DNA of 64,000 nucleotides from Marinifilum sp. D737 (GCF_026672275.1 NZ_JANQCD010000006.1:62001-126000); one strand, 5' to 3'. Positions 24,307 to 32,413 are shown, numbered from the stretch's first letter. Made by a program: numbers and translations. The notes: a model not told the origin generated them from the letters alone.

Positions 24307-25644
24307 TTATATTCTATTTAGTAAGTTCATATATGCCTCTTTGGTCTTATGGAAATTGAAAGCCACGAATGTTTCATTCATTTTGCATACAATTCTGTCA
24401 TTGCATAAGTTCCCAAGACTTCCTTCGTGAACGTGATTTATTTCGCCCTCGTGCTTAAACTTTCCTTCTTCTACCAGTTGTCCTACCTTCTTGTATGCAT
24501 CACGGAAAGGAACGCCGTCCACAACCATTTTGTTTACTTCTTCAACTGTAAACAGATACTGGTAACGTTCGTCATTCAATACCTCTTCGTTTATCTTCAC
24601 TTCCGATAGCATGATTCTGGTCATTTCCAGGCATGAAAGCATCTTATCAAACGAAGGCATAAAGAATTCCTTGGTCAGCTGATAATCTCTATGATATCCT
24701 GATGGAAGATTAGAAGTTACTGCCTGAATTTGCGCAGGAAGCATTTGCAATGCATTGGCATTTGCTCGGATAACCTCGAATACATCAGGATTTTTCTTGT
24801 GTGGCATGATACTACTACCTGTTGTTAACTCATCAGGAAAACTTAGAAAGTTAAAGTTCTGCGAGTTGTACAAGCATGCATCCATGGCTAGTTTGGCAAT
24901 GGTCATGGCCATATTGGCTAGTGCTGAAAGAACCGTAAACTCCATCTTTCCACGCCCCATTTGCGCATAAACCACATTGTAGCTTAGGTTATCAAAACCT
25001 AGCAAATCGGTTGTCATTTGACGATTTAAAGGGAAAGATGAACCGTATCCTGCTCCAGATCCCAATGGATTTTGATTTACTACTTTATATGCTGATTGAA
25101 GCACCAACAGGTCGTCCGTTAAACTTTCAGCATATGACCCAAACCACAAACCAAATGATGATGGCATCGCCACTTGCAAGTGTGTATACCCTGGAATCAG
25201 AACATCTTTATAAGCATTACTTTTCTCAATCAATAAGTCGAATAGTAATCTTGCCTCACGAACGATTTCCTCGAGTTTGTTACGAGTAAACAGTTTTAAG
25301 TCCAAAAGAACCTGGTCATTTCTCGATCTTCCACTGTGTATTTTCTTACCGATATCTCCTAAAGATTGTGTAAGCAAATATTCAATTTGTGAGTGAACAT
25401 CCTCGATACCATCCTCAATCACAAAAGCATCGTTTTTAATGGATGAATATATTTTTCTTAGTTCTTCCTGTATTAGCTTCAATTCCTTCTTTTCCAACAG
25501 ACCAATAGACTGTAGCATTTCAATGTGAGCTAGTGATCCAAGCACATCAAAAGCAGCCAGTTCCAAGTCTAATTCACGGTCCATTCCAACCGTAAACTGC
25601 TCTATTTTCTTATCAACTTGTACGCCTTTGTCCCAAAGTTTCAT
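24307..25644 (-). CDS. argH: Argininosuccinate lyase
   Basis: 445 aa fumarase/aspartase-superfamily lyase that splits argininosuccinate into arginine and fumarate, the last step of the pathway. It has the superfamily signature GSSIMPHKKNPDVFE with the catalytic Ser loop (about residues 280-294), plus IEDVHSQIE and HSGRSRNDQV near the N-terminus. Slightly short (typical about 450-470) but complete. It lies between the argE-like gene (197-nt gap) and carA. Confidence 0.96.
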   Translation of the reverse strand: MKLWDKGVQVDKKIEQFTVGMDRELDLELAAFDVLGSLAHIEMLQSIGLLEKKELKLIQEELRKIYSSIKNDAFVIEDGIEDVHSQIEYLLTQSLGDIGKKIHSGRSRNDQVLLDLKLFTRNKLEEIVREARLLFDLLIEKSNAYKDVLIPGYTHLQVAMPSSFGLWFGSYAESLTDDLLVLQSAYKVVNQNPLGSGAGYGSSFPLNRQMTTDLLGFDNLSYNVVYAQMGRGKMEFTVLSALANMAMTIAKLAMDACLYNSQNFNFLSFPDELTTGSSIMPHKKNPDVFEVIRANANALQMLPAQIQAVTSNLPSGYHRDYQLTKEFFMPSFDKMLSCLEMTRIMLSEVKINEEVLNDERYQYLFTVEEVNKMVVDGVPFRDAYKKVGQLVEEGKFKHEGEINHVHEGSLGNLCNDRIVCKMNETFVAFNFHKTKEAYMNLLNRI

Positions 25645-25841
25645 ATTCTGTGTGTATTTTGTGTTTGTATATATATTATGCTATTTGATAATTGTACTGT
25701 TCTTGCTTTTATCAGCAAGCTAAAAGCTGTTAGCCATTAGCATTTGGCTTTTTATATATTATTTATGCACTGTGAAATTGTTAAAGAACCTTTTGTTTTA
25801 TTTTCCTCATTTACAAATTCACACATTAACTCATTCACTTC

Positions 25842-26906
25842 TCAGATTTTTAATCCGTTCAACAAGTTATAATATTTTTCGATGCCTTGCCCAATTTCTT
25901 TCACATAGATATACTCATCTGCTGTATGCGATCTTGCAGAATCTCCTGGTCCCAATTTTAATGTTGGAAATCCTTTCATAATTGCCTGATCGGATGTGGT
26001 TGGAGAACCATAATAGCCCATCCCTTGCTCTAAACCAGCCTGAATTAGTGGGTGTTCCAAAGGAATACCTGACGAGTTCATTCTGAATGATCTTGCCTTT
26101 ACATCGCTTTCAACATTCGCTTTAATGATTTTAAAAGCTTTCTCGTTAGAGTAATGCTCGTTGGTTCTAACATCTACAACATAGGTACATGATGCTGGAA
26201 TTACATTGTGCTGTTTCCCTGCATTAATCTGCGTTACAGTCATTTTAACCGGCCCAAGCATTTCTGATTCATTCTCAAACTTAAAAGAATGAAACCATTC
26301 GATATCTTTTAAGGCAAGACTTATGGCATTTACACCTTCGTTTCTGGCAGCATGTCCAGGAACTCCTATGGCTTCACAATCAAGCACCATCAGTCCCTTT
26401 TCTGCAATGGCCATTTCCATTAGGGTTGGTTCTCCTACAATGCCAACGTCAATTCTTCCAATTTCATCCTGAACCAACTCAAATCCATTCTTTCCTGATA
26501 TTTCCTCTTCTGCTGAAGCACAAAATACTCTATTGTACTCTTGCTCGGTCTCATCCAGTGCCATGAAAGTTGCCATTAGTGATACCAAACAACCTCCTGC
26601 ATCATTACTTCCTAATCCGTAAAGTTTATTATTTACAACTTCAGGATTGTAAGGATCTTTGGTCCACTTTTCGTTGGGTTTTACGGTATCCAAATGAGAA
26701 TTCATAAGCAAAACTGGTTTGCCTTCCTTAAAATTCTTATTGAATATCCATACGTTATTGCCTTTTCTGTACACCTTATATCCAAAGTCTGATAGCTTCT
26801 TCTCCATCACATCAGCAACAAGGTTTTCCTCTTTACTGAAAGACTGGATCGAAATCAGCTCTTTTAATGTACTTAGGGCGATATTTGTGTATTTATCTAT
26901 ATTCAT
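25842..26906 (-). CDS. argE: M20 deacylase (ArgE-like, acetyl/succinyl-citrulline or -ornithine)
   Basis: 354 aa M20 zinc peptidase-like amidohydrolase. Metal ligands are visible in LLMNSHLDTVKP (His, Asp), GSNDAGGC (Asp), SAEEEISGKNG (catalytic Glu-Glu), VGEPT and, near the end, SHTADE (His). A lid domain starts near GVPGHAARNEGVNAI. In the Bacteroidota pathway this enzyme is expected to remove the acyl group after transcarbamylation, since the transcarbamylase acts on N-acyl-ornithine; that substrate is inferred from context. The frame extends to 26963, but the ATG at 26906 is preferred, leaving a 7-nt gap after argB. The 19 extra residues look like read-through of the argB tail. Confidence 0.9.
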   Translation of the reverse strand: MNIDKYTNIALSTLKELISIQSFSKEENLVADVMEKKLSDFGYKVYRKGNNVWIFNKNFKEGKPVLLMNSHLDTVKPNEKWTKDPYNPEVVNNKLYGLGSNDAGGCLVSLMATFMALDETEQEYNRVFCASAEEEISGKNGFELVQDEIGRIDVGIVGEPTLMEMAIAEKGLMVLDCEAIGVPGHAARNEGVNAISLALKDIEWFHSFKFENESEMLGPVKMTVTQINAGKQHNVIPASCTYVVDVRTNEHYSNEKAFKIIKANVESDVKARSFRMNSSGIPLEHPLIQAGLEQGMGYYGSPTTSDQAIMKGFPTLKLGPGDSARSHTADEYIYVKEIGQGIEKYYNLLNGLKI

Positions 26907-26913
26907 GGTTCGT

Positions 26914-27690
26914 CTATTGAATAATCTGCGTGCCTGATGAATGATTGCTCTCCATTGAAACAAAATTACCGATGATTACTTCCTCAACTCCTTGCGATAA
27001 AGCATAAAAAGCATTTTCAGTTTTCGGCATCATCCCAGTATTAATGACACCATCTTTTACCATTTGGGCACACTGTTCTGTATTCAAAACCGGCATTACA
27101 CTACTATCATCATCGGCATCCATTAAGACTCCTAACTTTTCGAAACTGTATACTAGCTTCACCTTGTAAAAACGGCTTAAAGCAGCAGCAACTTTGGTTG
27201 CAATGGTATCTGCGTTGGTGTTTAGCAATTGACCTTTACCGTCATGTGTTATCGGCGCAATTACCAAAGTAGAGTTGCACTCAATCTGTTTGCACAAAGC
27301 CAATGTATTCACTTTCGTGATATCGCCTACAAAGCCAAAATCAATTGTAGGATGATTACGCTTTTCTGCCAGGATCAAATCCTGATCGGCACCACACATT
27401 CCCATTGCATTTACTCCTCTGGCCTGAAGTGATGCCACAATATTCTTGTTCACCAAGCCGGCATACACCATAGTAACCAACTTTAGGTTTTCAGCATCAG
27501 TAATTCTTCTGCCATTCACCATTTTGGTTTTCACTCCAAGTTCTCCTGAAAGATCCGATGCCAGCTTTCCTCCTCCATGTACCAAAACCACTTTGCCACT
27601 CAAGTTTGAAAATGCATCCAGAAAGTCATTCAGTTTATCTGGATCATCAATTACGTTTCCTCCAATTTTCACTACTGTTAGTTCGCTCAT
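26914..27690 (-). CDS. argB: Acetylglutamate kinase
   Basis: 258 aa amino-acid kinase, second step of arginine synthesis, phosphorylating N-acyl-glutamate. The ATP loop TVVKIGGNVIDD is at the start, VLVHGGGKLASDL follows at about 36-48, then the middle block NGRRITDAENL and the late GGMMPK-like segment INTGMMPKTENA. Length is normal for bacterial ArgB. It ends 7 nt before argE and starts 34 nt after argD. No N-terminal arginine-sensing helix is visible, so it may be arginine-insensitive; that point is inference. Confidence 0.95.
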   Translation of the reverse strand: MSELTVVKIGGNVIDDPDKLNDFLDAFSNLSGKVVLVHGGGKLASDLSGELGVKTKMVNGRRITDAENLKLVTMVYAGLVNKNIVASLQARGVNAMGMCGADQDLILAEKRNHPTIDFGFVGDITKVNTLALCKQIECNSTLVIAPITHDGKGQLLNTNADTIATKVAAALSRFYKVKLVYSFEKLGVLMDADDDSSVMPVLNTEQCAQMVKDGVINTGMMPKTENAFYALSQGVEEVIIGNFVSMESNHSSGTQIIQ

Positions 27691-27724
27691 TTCTCTTTAC
27701 AATTTGGGTTTTTACTAGTTTGTG

Positions 27725-28861
27725 TTAAGCCGCACAAGTGCTTGCCAATACACAATTAAACGCTTCAATAAATTGATCTGCCTCTTCCTTTGTAATCGAA
27801 AGCGGTGGCAACAAACGAAGTGTGTTCAGTCCTGAAGAACCTGTAAATATTCCATGTTCTTTCAATAGCTTCGTTCTAATTTCCGACATGTTTTCAATGT
27901 CGATACCAATCATTAAGCCTTTCCCCCTTATTGCTTTTATCGCTTGGTTTTCTTTTAATTTATCGATTAAATAATTACCAATTTCTACTGCATTTTCAAG
28001 CAGATGCTCTTCTTTAATTGTTTCCAGAACAGCTGTTGCAGCAGCACATGCCAGGTGATTTCCTCCAAATGTGGTTCCCAACATTCCTTTCCATGCTTTG
28101 ATTCCCGGAGCTATCAAAACTCCTGCAATTGGAAAACCATTTCCCATTCCTTTTGCTGTGGTAATGACATCTGGTTTAACACCTGAATACTGGTGTGCAA
28201 AAAACTTTCCGCTTCTTCCAAAACCTGATTGGATCTCATCCAAAATCAACAGCGCATCATTCTGTTCGCATGCTGATTTTGTTGCTTTCAAGAAATCGGC
28301 ACTTGGTTCAAATACACCATTAACACCTTGAATTCCTTCTATGATCACCGCTGAAACATCACCTGCTTCAAGTTCTTTTACCAGACTCTCCGTATCATTC
28401 ATTTCAACAAAAATCACATTGTGTTTTGCATTGAATTCTGACGATAATTTTGGATTGTCAGTAACCGAAAGTGCTCCCCCGGTTCTACCATGAAATGCTC
28501 CTTTAATCGAGATTATCTTTGATTTCTGATTGTGGAATGATGCTATTTTCAATGCATTCTCATTGGCTTCGGCTCCCGAGTTGCATAGGAATAGATTATA
28601 ATCATCATATCCGCTAAGCTGGCCTAATTTACTGGCCAGTTTTTCTTGCAATTCGTTCTTTACCGCATTGGAATAGAATCCTAAACAATGCAGTTGGTTT
28701 TCAATCCTAAACATGTAATGTGGATGAGAATGACCTATGGAGATCACTCCATGGCCGCCATAAAAATCCAGGTATTGATTTCCCTTGTCATCAGAAAGTT
28801 TCATGCCTTTTCCGTTAACAAGATTTATATCATAACAACTATATACGTCGAATAATTTCAT
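27725..28861 (-). CDS. argD: N-acyl-ornithine aminotransferase
   Basis: 378 aa class III PLP aminotransferase converting N-acyl-glutamate semialdehyde to N-acyl-ornithine. The PLP lysine is in VITTAKGMGNGFPIAGV (about residue 240), with the cofactor motif LLILDEIQSGFGRSGKFFAHQ just upstream and the phosphate site CNSGAEANENALKIA. The longest frame reaches 28903, but the first 14 codons run into the repeat-rich spacer, so the ATG at 28861 (MKLFDVYSCYDI) is the likely start. The argC-argD spacer holds an inverted pair of C-rich palindromes. Confidence 0.95.
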   Translation of the reverse strand: MKLFDVYSCYDINLVNGKGMKLSDDKGNQYLDFYGGHGVISIGHSHPHYMFRIENQLHCLGFYSNAVKNELQEKLASKLGQLSGYDDYNLFLCNSGAEANENALKIASFHNQKSKIISIKGAFHGRTGGALSVTDNPKLSSEFNAKHNVIFVEMNDTESLVKELEAGDVSAVIIEGIQGVNGVFEPSADFLKATKSACEQNDALLILDEIQSGFGRSGKFFAHQYSGVKPDVITTAKGMGNGFPIAGVLIAPGIKAWKGMLGTTFGGNHLACAAATAVLETIKEEHLLENAVEIGNYLIDKLKENQAIKAIRGKGLMIGIDIENMSEIRTKLLKEHGIFTGSSGLNTLRLLPPLSITKEEADQFIEAFNCVLASTCAA

Positions 28862-28878
28862 TTTTTCTTTTTTATTAA

Positions 28879-28957
28879 ACATCCCCCCTTTATCCCCCTT
28901 CAAAGGGGAAATTTTAGAATTGCCTTTTCCCCTCTTGAGAGGGGATTAAGGGGTGTT
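28879..28957. repeat. Inverted pair of CCCCT/AGGGG palindromic repeats
   Basis: Two related units face each other. On the plus strand the left unit reads CATCCCCCCTTTATCCCCC with TTCAAAGGGGAA, and the right unit reads TTCCCCTCTTGAGAGGGGAT then TAAGGGGTG. Each contains a short palindrome plus a TTAAGGGG-like tail. A single related copy is at 48447-48470. They lie inside the operon, between argC and argD. Confidence 0.65.
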
Positions 28958-28963
28958 ATTCAT

Positions 28964-29929
28964 TTAAAAACCAATCGGCTTCAATCCCAACCCTTCTTTT
29001 TCATTCAATCCAAACATGATATTCATGTTCTGAACTGCCTGTCCTGATGCTCCTTTTAATAGATTATCTACGACCGAGATAATCATTAATTTATTTCCAT
29101 GTTTCTCAAGATATAACACGCATTTATTGGTGTTAACTACTTGTTTTACATCAGGTGTTACATCAGAAATTGAAACAAAAGGGTGTTCTGAATAATAAGA
29201 TTGATATTTCTCTTTTGCTTCTTCAATGCTCCACTTGCAATCAGTATAGATTGTTGCCATGATTCCTCTGCTAAAATTCCCTCTTACCGGAATAAAGTTG
29301 ATTGCTTTTGAGTAATCAGGCTGCAACTGAAGCACAGATTCAGTAATTTCAGCCAAATGTTGATGGGTAAAGGCTTTGTAAACTGCTACATTGTTATTCT
29401 TCCAGCTAAAATGAGAAGTTACCGTTGGATTTTGTCCTGCTCCGGTCGATCCTGTTATAGCATTTACATGGATTTCTTCATTTAATTGCTTTTCTTCTGC
29501 CAATGGAAGTAAGCCCAATTCAATACAGGTAGCAAAACATCCTGGATTTGCAATTCTATTAGCCGTTTCAATGCTTTCCTTATTCAATTCTGGCAATCCG
29601 TAAACAAAACCACCATTATTGTTTTTAGGTCTGTAATCAGTACTTAAATCAATAATATACAAATCATTCGGCAAGTTATTCTGTTCTAAGAAAGCCTTGG
29701 TTTTTCCATGGCCCGAACAAATAAATATCACATCTACCACTGAATAATCAGCTTCTCCAAAAATTAAATCTGTATCACCAAGTAAATCCTTGTGCACATC
29801 AGTAATTGGATGGCCTGCATGGCTTGTACTTTGTACAAAAGCAATATTTACAATTGGGTGCCAAACTAATATGCGTAGCAATTCTCCTGCAGTATATCCT
29901 GCACCACCTATAATTCCAACATTCACCAT
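28964..29929 (-). CDS. argC: N-acetyl-gamma-glutamyl-phosphate reductase
   Basis: 321 aa NADPH-dependent reductase, third step of arginine synthesis. The Rossmann motif is GIIGGAGYTAGELLRIL at the start. The catalytic Cys is in ANPGCFATCIELGLLPL (about residue 148). The late His region is AFTHQHLAEI. The block IPVRGNFSRGIMATIYTD is family-typical. Its ATG is 1 nt from the argG stop, so the genes are tightly coupled. Same operon as argG and argD. Confidence 0.96.
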   Translation of the reverse strand: MVNVGIIGGAGYTAGELLRILVWHPIVNIAFVQSTSHAGHPITDVHKDLLGDTDLIFGEADYSVVDVIFICSGHGKTKAFLEQNNLPNDLYIIDLSTDYRPKNNNGGFVYGLPELNKESIETANRIANPGCFATCIELGLLPLAEEKQLNEEIHVNAITGSTGAGQNPTVTSHFSWKNNNVAVYKAFTHQHLAEITESVLQLQPDYSKAINFIPVRGNFSRGIMATIYTDCKWSIEEAKEKYQSYYSEHPFVSISDVTPDVKQVVNTNKCVLYLEKHGNKLMIISVVDNLLKGASGQAVQNMNIMFGLNEKEGLGLKPIGF

Positions 29930-29930
29930 C

Positions 29931-31130
29931 TTATTGCTTATTTACTGTATGATAAATTTGAAGAGAATTTGCAAGGATGTTTGTAAAACCTTTTACATCA
30001 TCTGCGGTCCAACCTTCATTGCTTTCGCCATATTGACCAAACAAGTCAGACATCAAATCATTTGGAGATTCAATTCCTTCAACAAGAAACTGTTTTGGGC
30101 TCATATTAATGAAAACTGTACCATTCACATTCTTTTGTGAATCAAGAAGGAAAGTTTCCATATTTCTCATTACTGGCTCCAAATATTGCGCTTCGTGAAG
30201 CAACATTCCATAGAAATTGGAAATCTGTTCTTTCCAGTACATTTGCCACTTTGTTAAAGTGTGCTTTTCCAAAGTCTCATGAGCTTTTATAATCATTAGA
30301 GGAGCTGCAGCTTCGAATGCTACTCTACCTTTCGTACCAATAATGGTATCACCTACGTGCATGTCTCTTCCGATACCGAAAGCTGCTCCAGCGGCTTCTA
30401 TTTTTTGTATTGCCTCTAAAGCGTGTGCTACCTTTTCGCCATTAACTGCCACCAATTCACCTTCTTTAAACTCAATGCTTAACTTCTCAGGCTCTGTTTT
30501 TTCAACTTGCTTTGGATAAGCTTCCTCAGGCAATGGCTCGCTTGAAGTTAGGGTCTCTTTTCCTCCAATACTGGTTCCCCAGATTCCAGCATTAATCGAA
30601 TACTTCATTTTCTCGAAGTTTGCATTAATACCATGATCTTTCAAATACTGAATTTCAGTTTCTCTGCTTAATTCAAGATCTCTGGTTGGAGTAATAATTT
30701 CGGCATTTGGAGCCATGATTTTAAAAATCAAATCGAATCTAATTTGATCGTTTCCTGCTCCTGTACTACCGTGTGCAATATAATCTGCATTAATGGAATG
30801 AGCATATTGAGCAATGGCCATTGCTTGAAATGCTCTCTCTGAGCTTACTGATAATGGGTATGTATTGTTTTTAAGCACATTCCCCATAATCATGTACTTG
30901 ATACATTTTTCGTAGTATTCTTTTGTAATATCCAGCGATACGTGTTCAACAACGCCCAATTGTTTGGTTCTATCTTCAATTTCAGCCAGTTCTTCATCGC
31001 TAAAACCACCTGTATTTCCTAATGCTGTGTACACATCCATCCCCAACTCCTTAGAAAGGTAAAGTGCACAATATGTTGTATCTAATCCGCCGCTATATGC
31101 TAATACTACTTTTTTCTTATCTGTTGTCAT
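29931..31130 (-). CDS. argG: Argininosuccinate synthase
   Basis: 399 aa ATP pyrophosphatase-type ligase that joins citrulline and aspartate. The PP-loop KVVLAYSGGLDTTYCALYL is at residues 7-25. Family blocks AHGSTGAGNDQIRFD and GIWGTSIGG are clear. It is second in the operon, 30 nt after the GNAT gene. Length is normal for this subgroup. Confidence 0.96.
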   Translation of the reverse strand: MTTDKKKVVLAYSGGLDTTYCALYLSKELGMDVYTALGNTGGFSDEELAEIEDRTKQLGVVEHVSLDITKEYYEKCIKYMIMGNVLKNNTYPLSVSSERAFQAMAIAQYAHSINADYIAHGSTGAGNDQIRFDLIFKIMAPNAEIITPTRDLELSRETEIQYLKDHGINANFEKMKYSINAGIWGTSIGGKETLTSSEPLPEEAYPKQVEKTEPEKLSIEFKEGELVAVNGEKVAHALEAIQKIEAAGAAFGIGRDMHVGDTIIGTKGRVAFEAAAPLMIIKAHETLEKHTLTKWQMYWKEQISNFYGMLLHEAQYLEPVMRNMETFLLDSQKNVNGTVFINMSPKQFLVEGIESPNDLMSDLFGQYGESNEGWTADDVKGFTNILANSLQIYHTVNKQ

Positions 31131-31160
31131 TGTTTTTTCTTTTTAGATTGATTGAATTGT

Positions 31161-31748
31161 TTATTTGTTTTCGTTTGAATTAGGCGTACCATTTTTATTC
31201 GGATCGAATAACATTCCTGTACAAAGGCACATTTTCCTATCCGTTCTTTGCAGAATATCGTAGTTCACACAACTACTACATCCTTTCCAAAATGATTCAT
31301 CAGCCGTTAATTCTGAGAATGTTACTGGTCTGTAACCCAAATCCGAATTGATCTTCATTACAGGAAGGCTGGTGGTTAAACCAAAGATTTTAGCTTGAGG
31401 ATATCGCTTCCTTGACAACTTAAATGCTTCTGCTTTAATTAATTTTGCTAATCCTACAGCTCTGTATTCCGGATCAACAATTAAACCTGAATTGGCAACA
31501 TATTTACCATGCTCCCAGGTTTCTACATAGCAGAATCCTATTACTTTAAAATCGTCAAAAGCAATGATAGCTTTTCCTTCCTGAATCTTTTGCACCAGGT
31601 ACAAAGGATTTCTTTTTGCAATTCCGGTACCGCGTATTTTTGCAGCCCTTTCAATCATATCGCAAATTTCTGCTGCATAATCAATATGCCTTAAATCTGC
31701 TACAATGACACTTATTTTTTGCTCAACTTCCATTAATGTGTCTATCAT
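31161..31748 (-). CDS. GNAT N-acetyltransferase (argA-like, arginine pathway)
   Basis: 195 aa GNAT protein, first structural gene of the arginine operon. Acetyl-CoA-binding region: YVANSGLIVDPEYRAVGLAKLIKAEAFKLSRKRYP (about residues 85-119). The C-terminus has a Cys cluster (CSSCVNYDILQRTDRKMCLC) and a WKGCSSC motif found in the Bacteroidota arginine-operon acetyltransferases. Position at the head of the operon supports N-acyl-glutamate synthase activity; substrate (acetyl versus succinyl) is inferred. The ATG at 31748 is 10 nt downstream of the fourth leader ORF stop, so its translation may be coupled to that ORF. An ATG six codons in (31733) is an alternative start. Confidence 0.8.
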   Translation of the reverse strand: MIDTLMEVEQKISVIVADLRHIDYAAEICDMIERAAKIRGTGIAKRNPLYLVQKIQEGKAIIAFDDFKVIGFCYVETWEHGKYVANSGLIVDPEYRAVGLAKLIKAEAFKLSRKRYPQAKIFGLTTSLPVMKINSDLGYRPVTFSELTADESFWKGCSSCVNYDILQRTDRKMCLCTGMLFDPNKNGTPNSNENK

Positions 31749-31758
31749 TTGTTAGTTT

Positions 31759-31899
31759 CTAGGTTTCCCAAAATAATGCTACACCTGTAAGGCATAACCA
31801 CTTGTTATTAATATCAATAAAGAATGTTTCTTTTAATTTGCTGTTGTTTAAAATCCGAAACCTTCGTCGTCGGAATTTTAAGGAGTTGTTTAAATTCAT
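31759..31899 (-). CDS. Arginine leader peptide 4
   Basis: 46-codon ORF beginning MNLNNSLKFRRRRFRILNN. Four consecutive Arg codons (CGA CGA CGA AGG, 31861-31872) are followed by Phe and a fifth Arg (CGG). It ends with TAG 10 nt before the GNAT start. Unlike leaders 1-3, no intrinsic terminator follows it, so its effect would be translational coupling or through RNA structure. The ORF lies on the same strand as the operon and last in the leader series. Confidence 0.75.
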   Translation of the reverse strand: MNLNNSLKFRRRRFRILNNSKLKETFFIDINNKWLCLTGVALFWET

Positions 31900-31914
31900 C
31901 TTATTTTGTTTTAA

Positions 31915-32067
31915 TTATTTCACACAAAAAAAGCCTACCGCAGGAACGGTAAGCTTAATACAGTTTATATATACCTGACAATCAGATACAGCAAGCTCAT
32001 CCGCCCCTCCTGGGTAACAGTTACTTCGCAAATGGCGTCGGCTTTCTGTATAGATTATACTTTTCAT
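31915..32067 (-). CDS. Arginine leader peptide 3
   Basis: 50-codon ORF beginning MKSIIYTESRRHLRSNCYPG, with three Arg codons in five (CGA CGC . . CGA, 32026-32040). It continues through its own terminator hairpin and stops at 31915-31917. The Arg cluster is weaker than in the other three leaders. A downstream strand pairs with the terminator's left arm (see antiterminator features). Confidence 0.7.
   Translation of the reverse strand: MKSIIYTESRRHLRSNCYPGGADELAVSDCQVYINCIKLTVPAVGFFCVK
31927..31956 (-). terminator. Arg attenuator terminator 3
   Basis: Minus strand: AAGCTTACCG-ttcctg-CGGTAGGCTT plus a T-run. 10-bp stem with one G-T pair. Confidence 0.85.
31993..32012 (-). promoter_or_regulatory. 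Antiterminator strand of attenuator 3
   Basis: Minus strand CAGGA-gggg-CGG-atg-AGCTT is complementary in three blocks (5+3+5 bp) to AAGCT-ta-CCG-t-TCCTG at 31941-31956, the left arm and loop of terminator 3. The two pairings cannot coexist. It lies about 14 nt downstream of the Arg codons of leader 3. Confidence 0.65.
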
Positions 32068-32106
32068 CTGTTTATAATTCTTGATTCAATGTTTTTTCAA
32101 TAATTC

Positions 32107-32141
32107 AAAAAAAAGGCTCACCGGGAAAAACGGTAAGCCTT
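32107..32141 (-). terminator. Arg attenuator terminator 2
   Basis: Minus strand: AAGGCTTACCG-tttttcc-CGGTGAGCCTT plus eight T. 11-bp stem with one G-T pair. Its sequence is related to terminator 3 (shared GGCTTACCG-type arm). Confidence 0.9.
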
Positions 32142-32158
32142 CTAAATATTGTTCTTAA

Positions 32159-32245
32159 TCATTGATTACACGACAACAAGACTAAATCCGCTTTCCCTAA
32201 AGGTGCGCTCATTCGTCGTCGTCGGATGTAAAACAATTGAATCAT
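32159..32245 (-). CDS. Arginine leader peptide 2
   Basis: 28-codon ORF beginning MIQLFYIRRRRMSAPLGKAD with four consecutive CGA Arg codons (32213-32224). An in-frame ATG at 32263 would add six residues (MNKKNQ). It stops at TGA 32159-32161, just before terminator 2. Pure CGA use for Arg suggests selection for slow decoding, though codon preference of this genome was not measured. Confidence 0.8.
   Translation of the reverse strand: MIQLFYIRRRRMSAPLGKADLVLLSCNQ
32188..32197 (-). promoter_or_regulatory. Antiterminator strand of attenuator 2
   Basis: Minus strand GGGAAAGCGG can pair with CCGTTTTTCCC (32123-32133), the left arm plus loop of terminator 2, with one bulge. It starts 15 nt downstream of the Arg codons of leader 2, the same geometry as attenuator 3. 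Confidence 0.6.
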
Positions 32246-32271
32246 TTGGTTTTTCTTATTCATTAAATTTC

Positions 32272-32302
32272 AAAAAAAAACTTTCCGAATTGGAAAGCTT
32301 GG
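32272..32302 (-). terminator. Arg attenuator terminator 1
   Basis: Minus strand: AAGCTTTCC-aattc-GGAAAG followed by nine T. A stem of 6 bp extends to 9 bp with G-T and A-T pairs into the T-run. Confidence 0.85.
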
Positions 32303-32313
32303 AAAAAATCATA

Positions 32314-32326
32314 CCAACACTTGTCC
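32314..32326 (-). promoter_or_regulatory. Antiterminator strand of attenuator 1
   Basis: Minus strand GGA-c-AAG-tg-TTGG pairs in three short blocks with CCAA-g-CTT-TCC at 32292-32302, the left arm of terminator 1, leaving an 11-nt loop. It is weaker than those of attenuators 2 and 3. Confidence 0.5.
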
Positions 32327-32332
32327 TTATCG

Positions 32333-32383
32333 TTACAATAAAGATCTTAAAATGCGTCGTCGAATGATTAATACTTTTTCCAT
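32333..32383 (-). CDS. Arginine leader peptide 1
   Basis: 16-codon ORF, MEKVLIIRRRILRSLL, with three consecutive Arg codons (CGA CGA CGC, 32354-32362) and a fourth three codons later (AGA). It begins about 23 nt after the -7 box of the operon promoter. It is followed by terminator 1. Confidence 0.82.
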   Translation of the reverse strand: MEKVLIIRRRILRSLL

Positions 32384-32405
32384 GTTTCTTTTGATTTGTT
32401 GGATA

Positions 32406-32413
32406 CAAAGATA
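32406..32413 (-). promoter_or_regulatory. -7 box of the arginine operon promoter
   Basis: Minus strand TATCTTTG, matching TAnnTTTG. No TTG lies at the usual distance upstream, so the promoter may need an activator. Two copies of AATACCCCATTT (32459-32470, 32509-32520) lie further upstream. Predicted transcript start is near 32399. Confidence 0.6.

Noticed and set aside
32149-32367. Plus-strand 72-codon ORF across the arginine leader
   Set aside because: It runs antisense to leaders 1 and 2 and is broken in meaning by the terminators. The minus-strand Arg-codon ORFs explain the region better.
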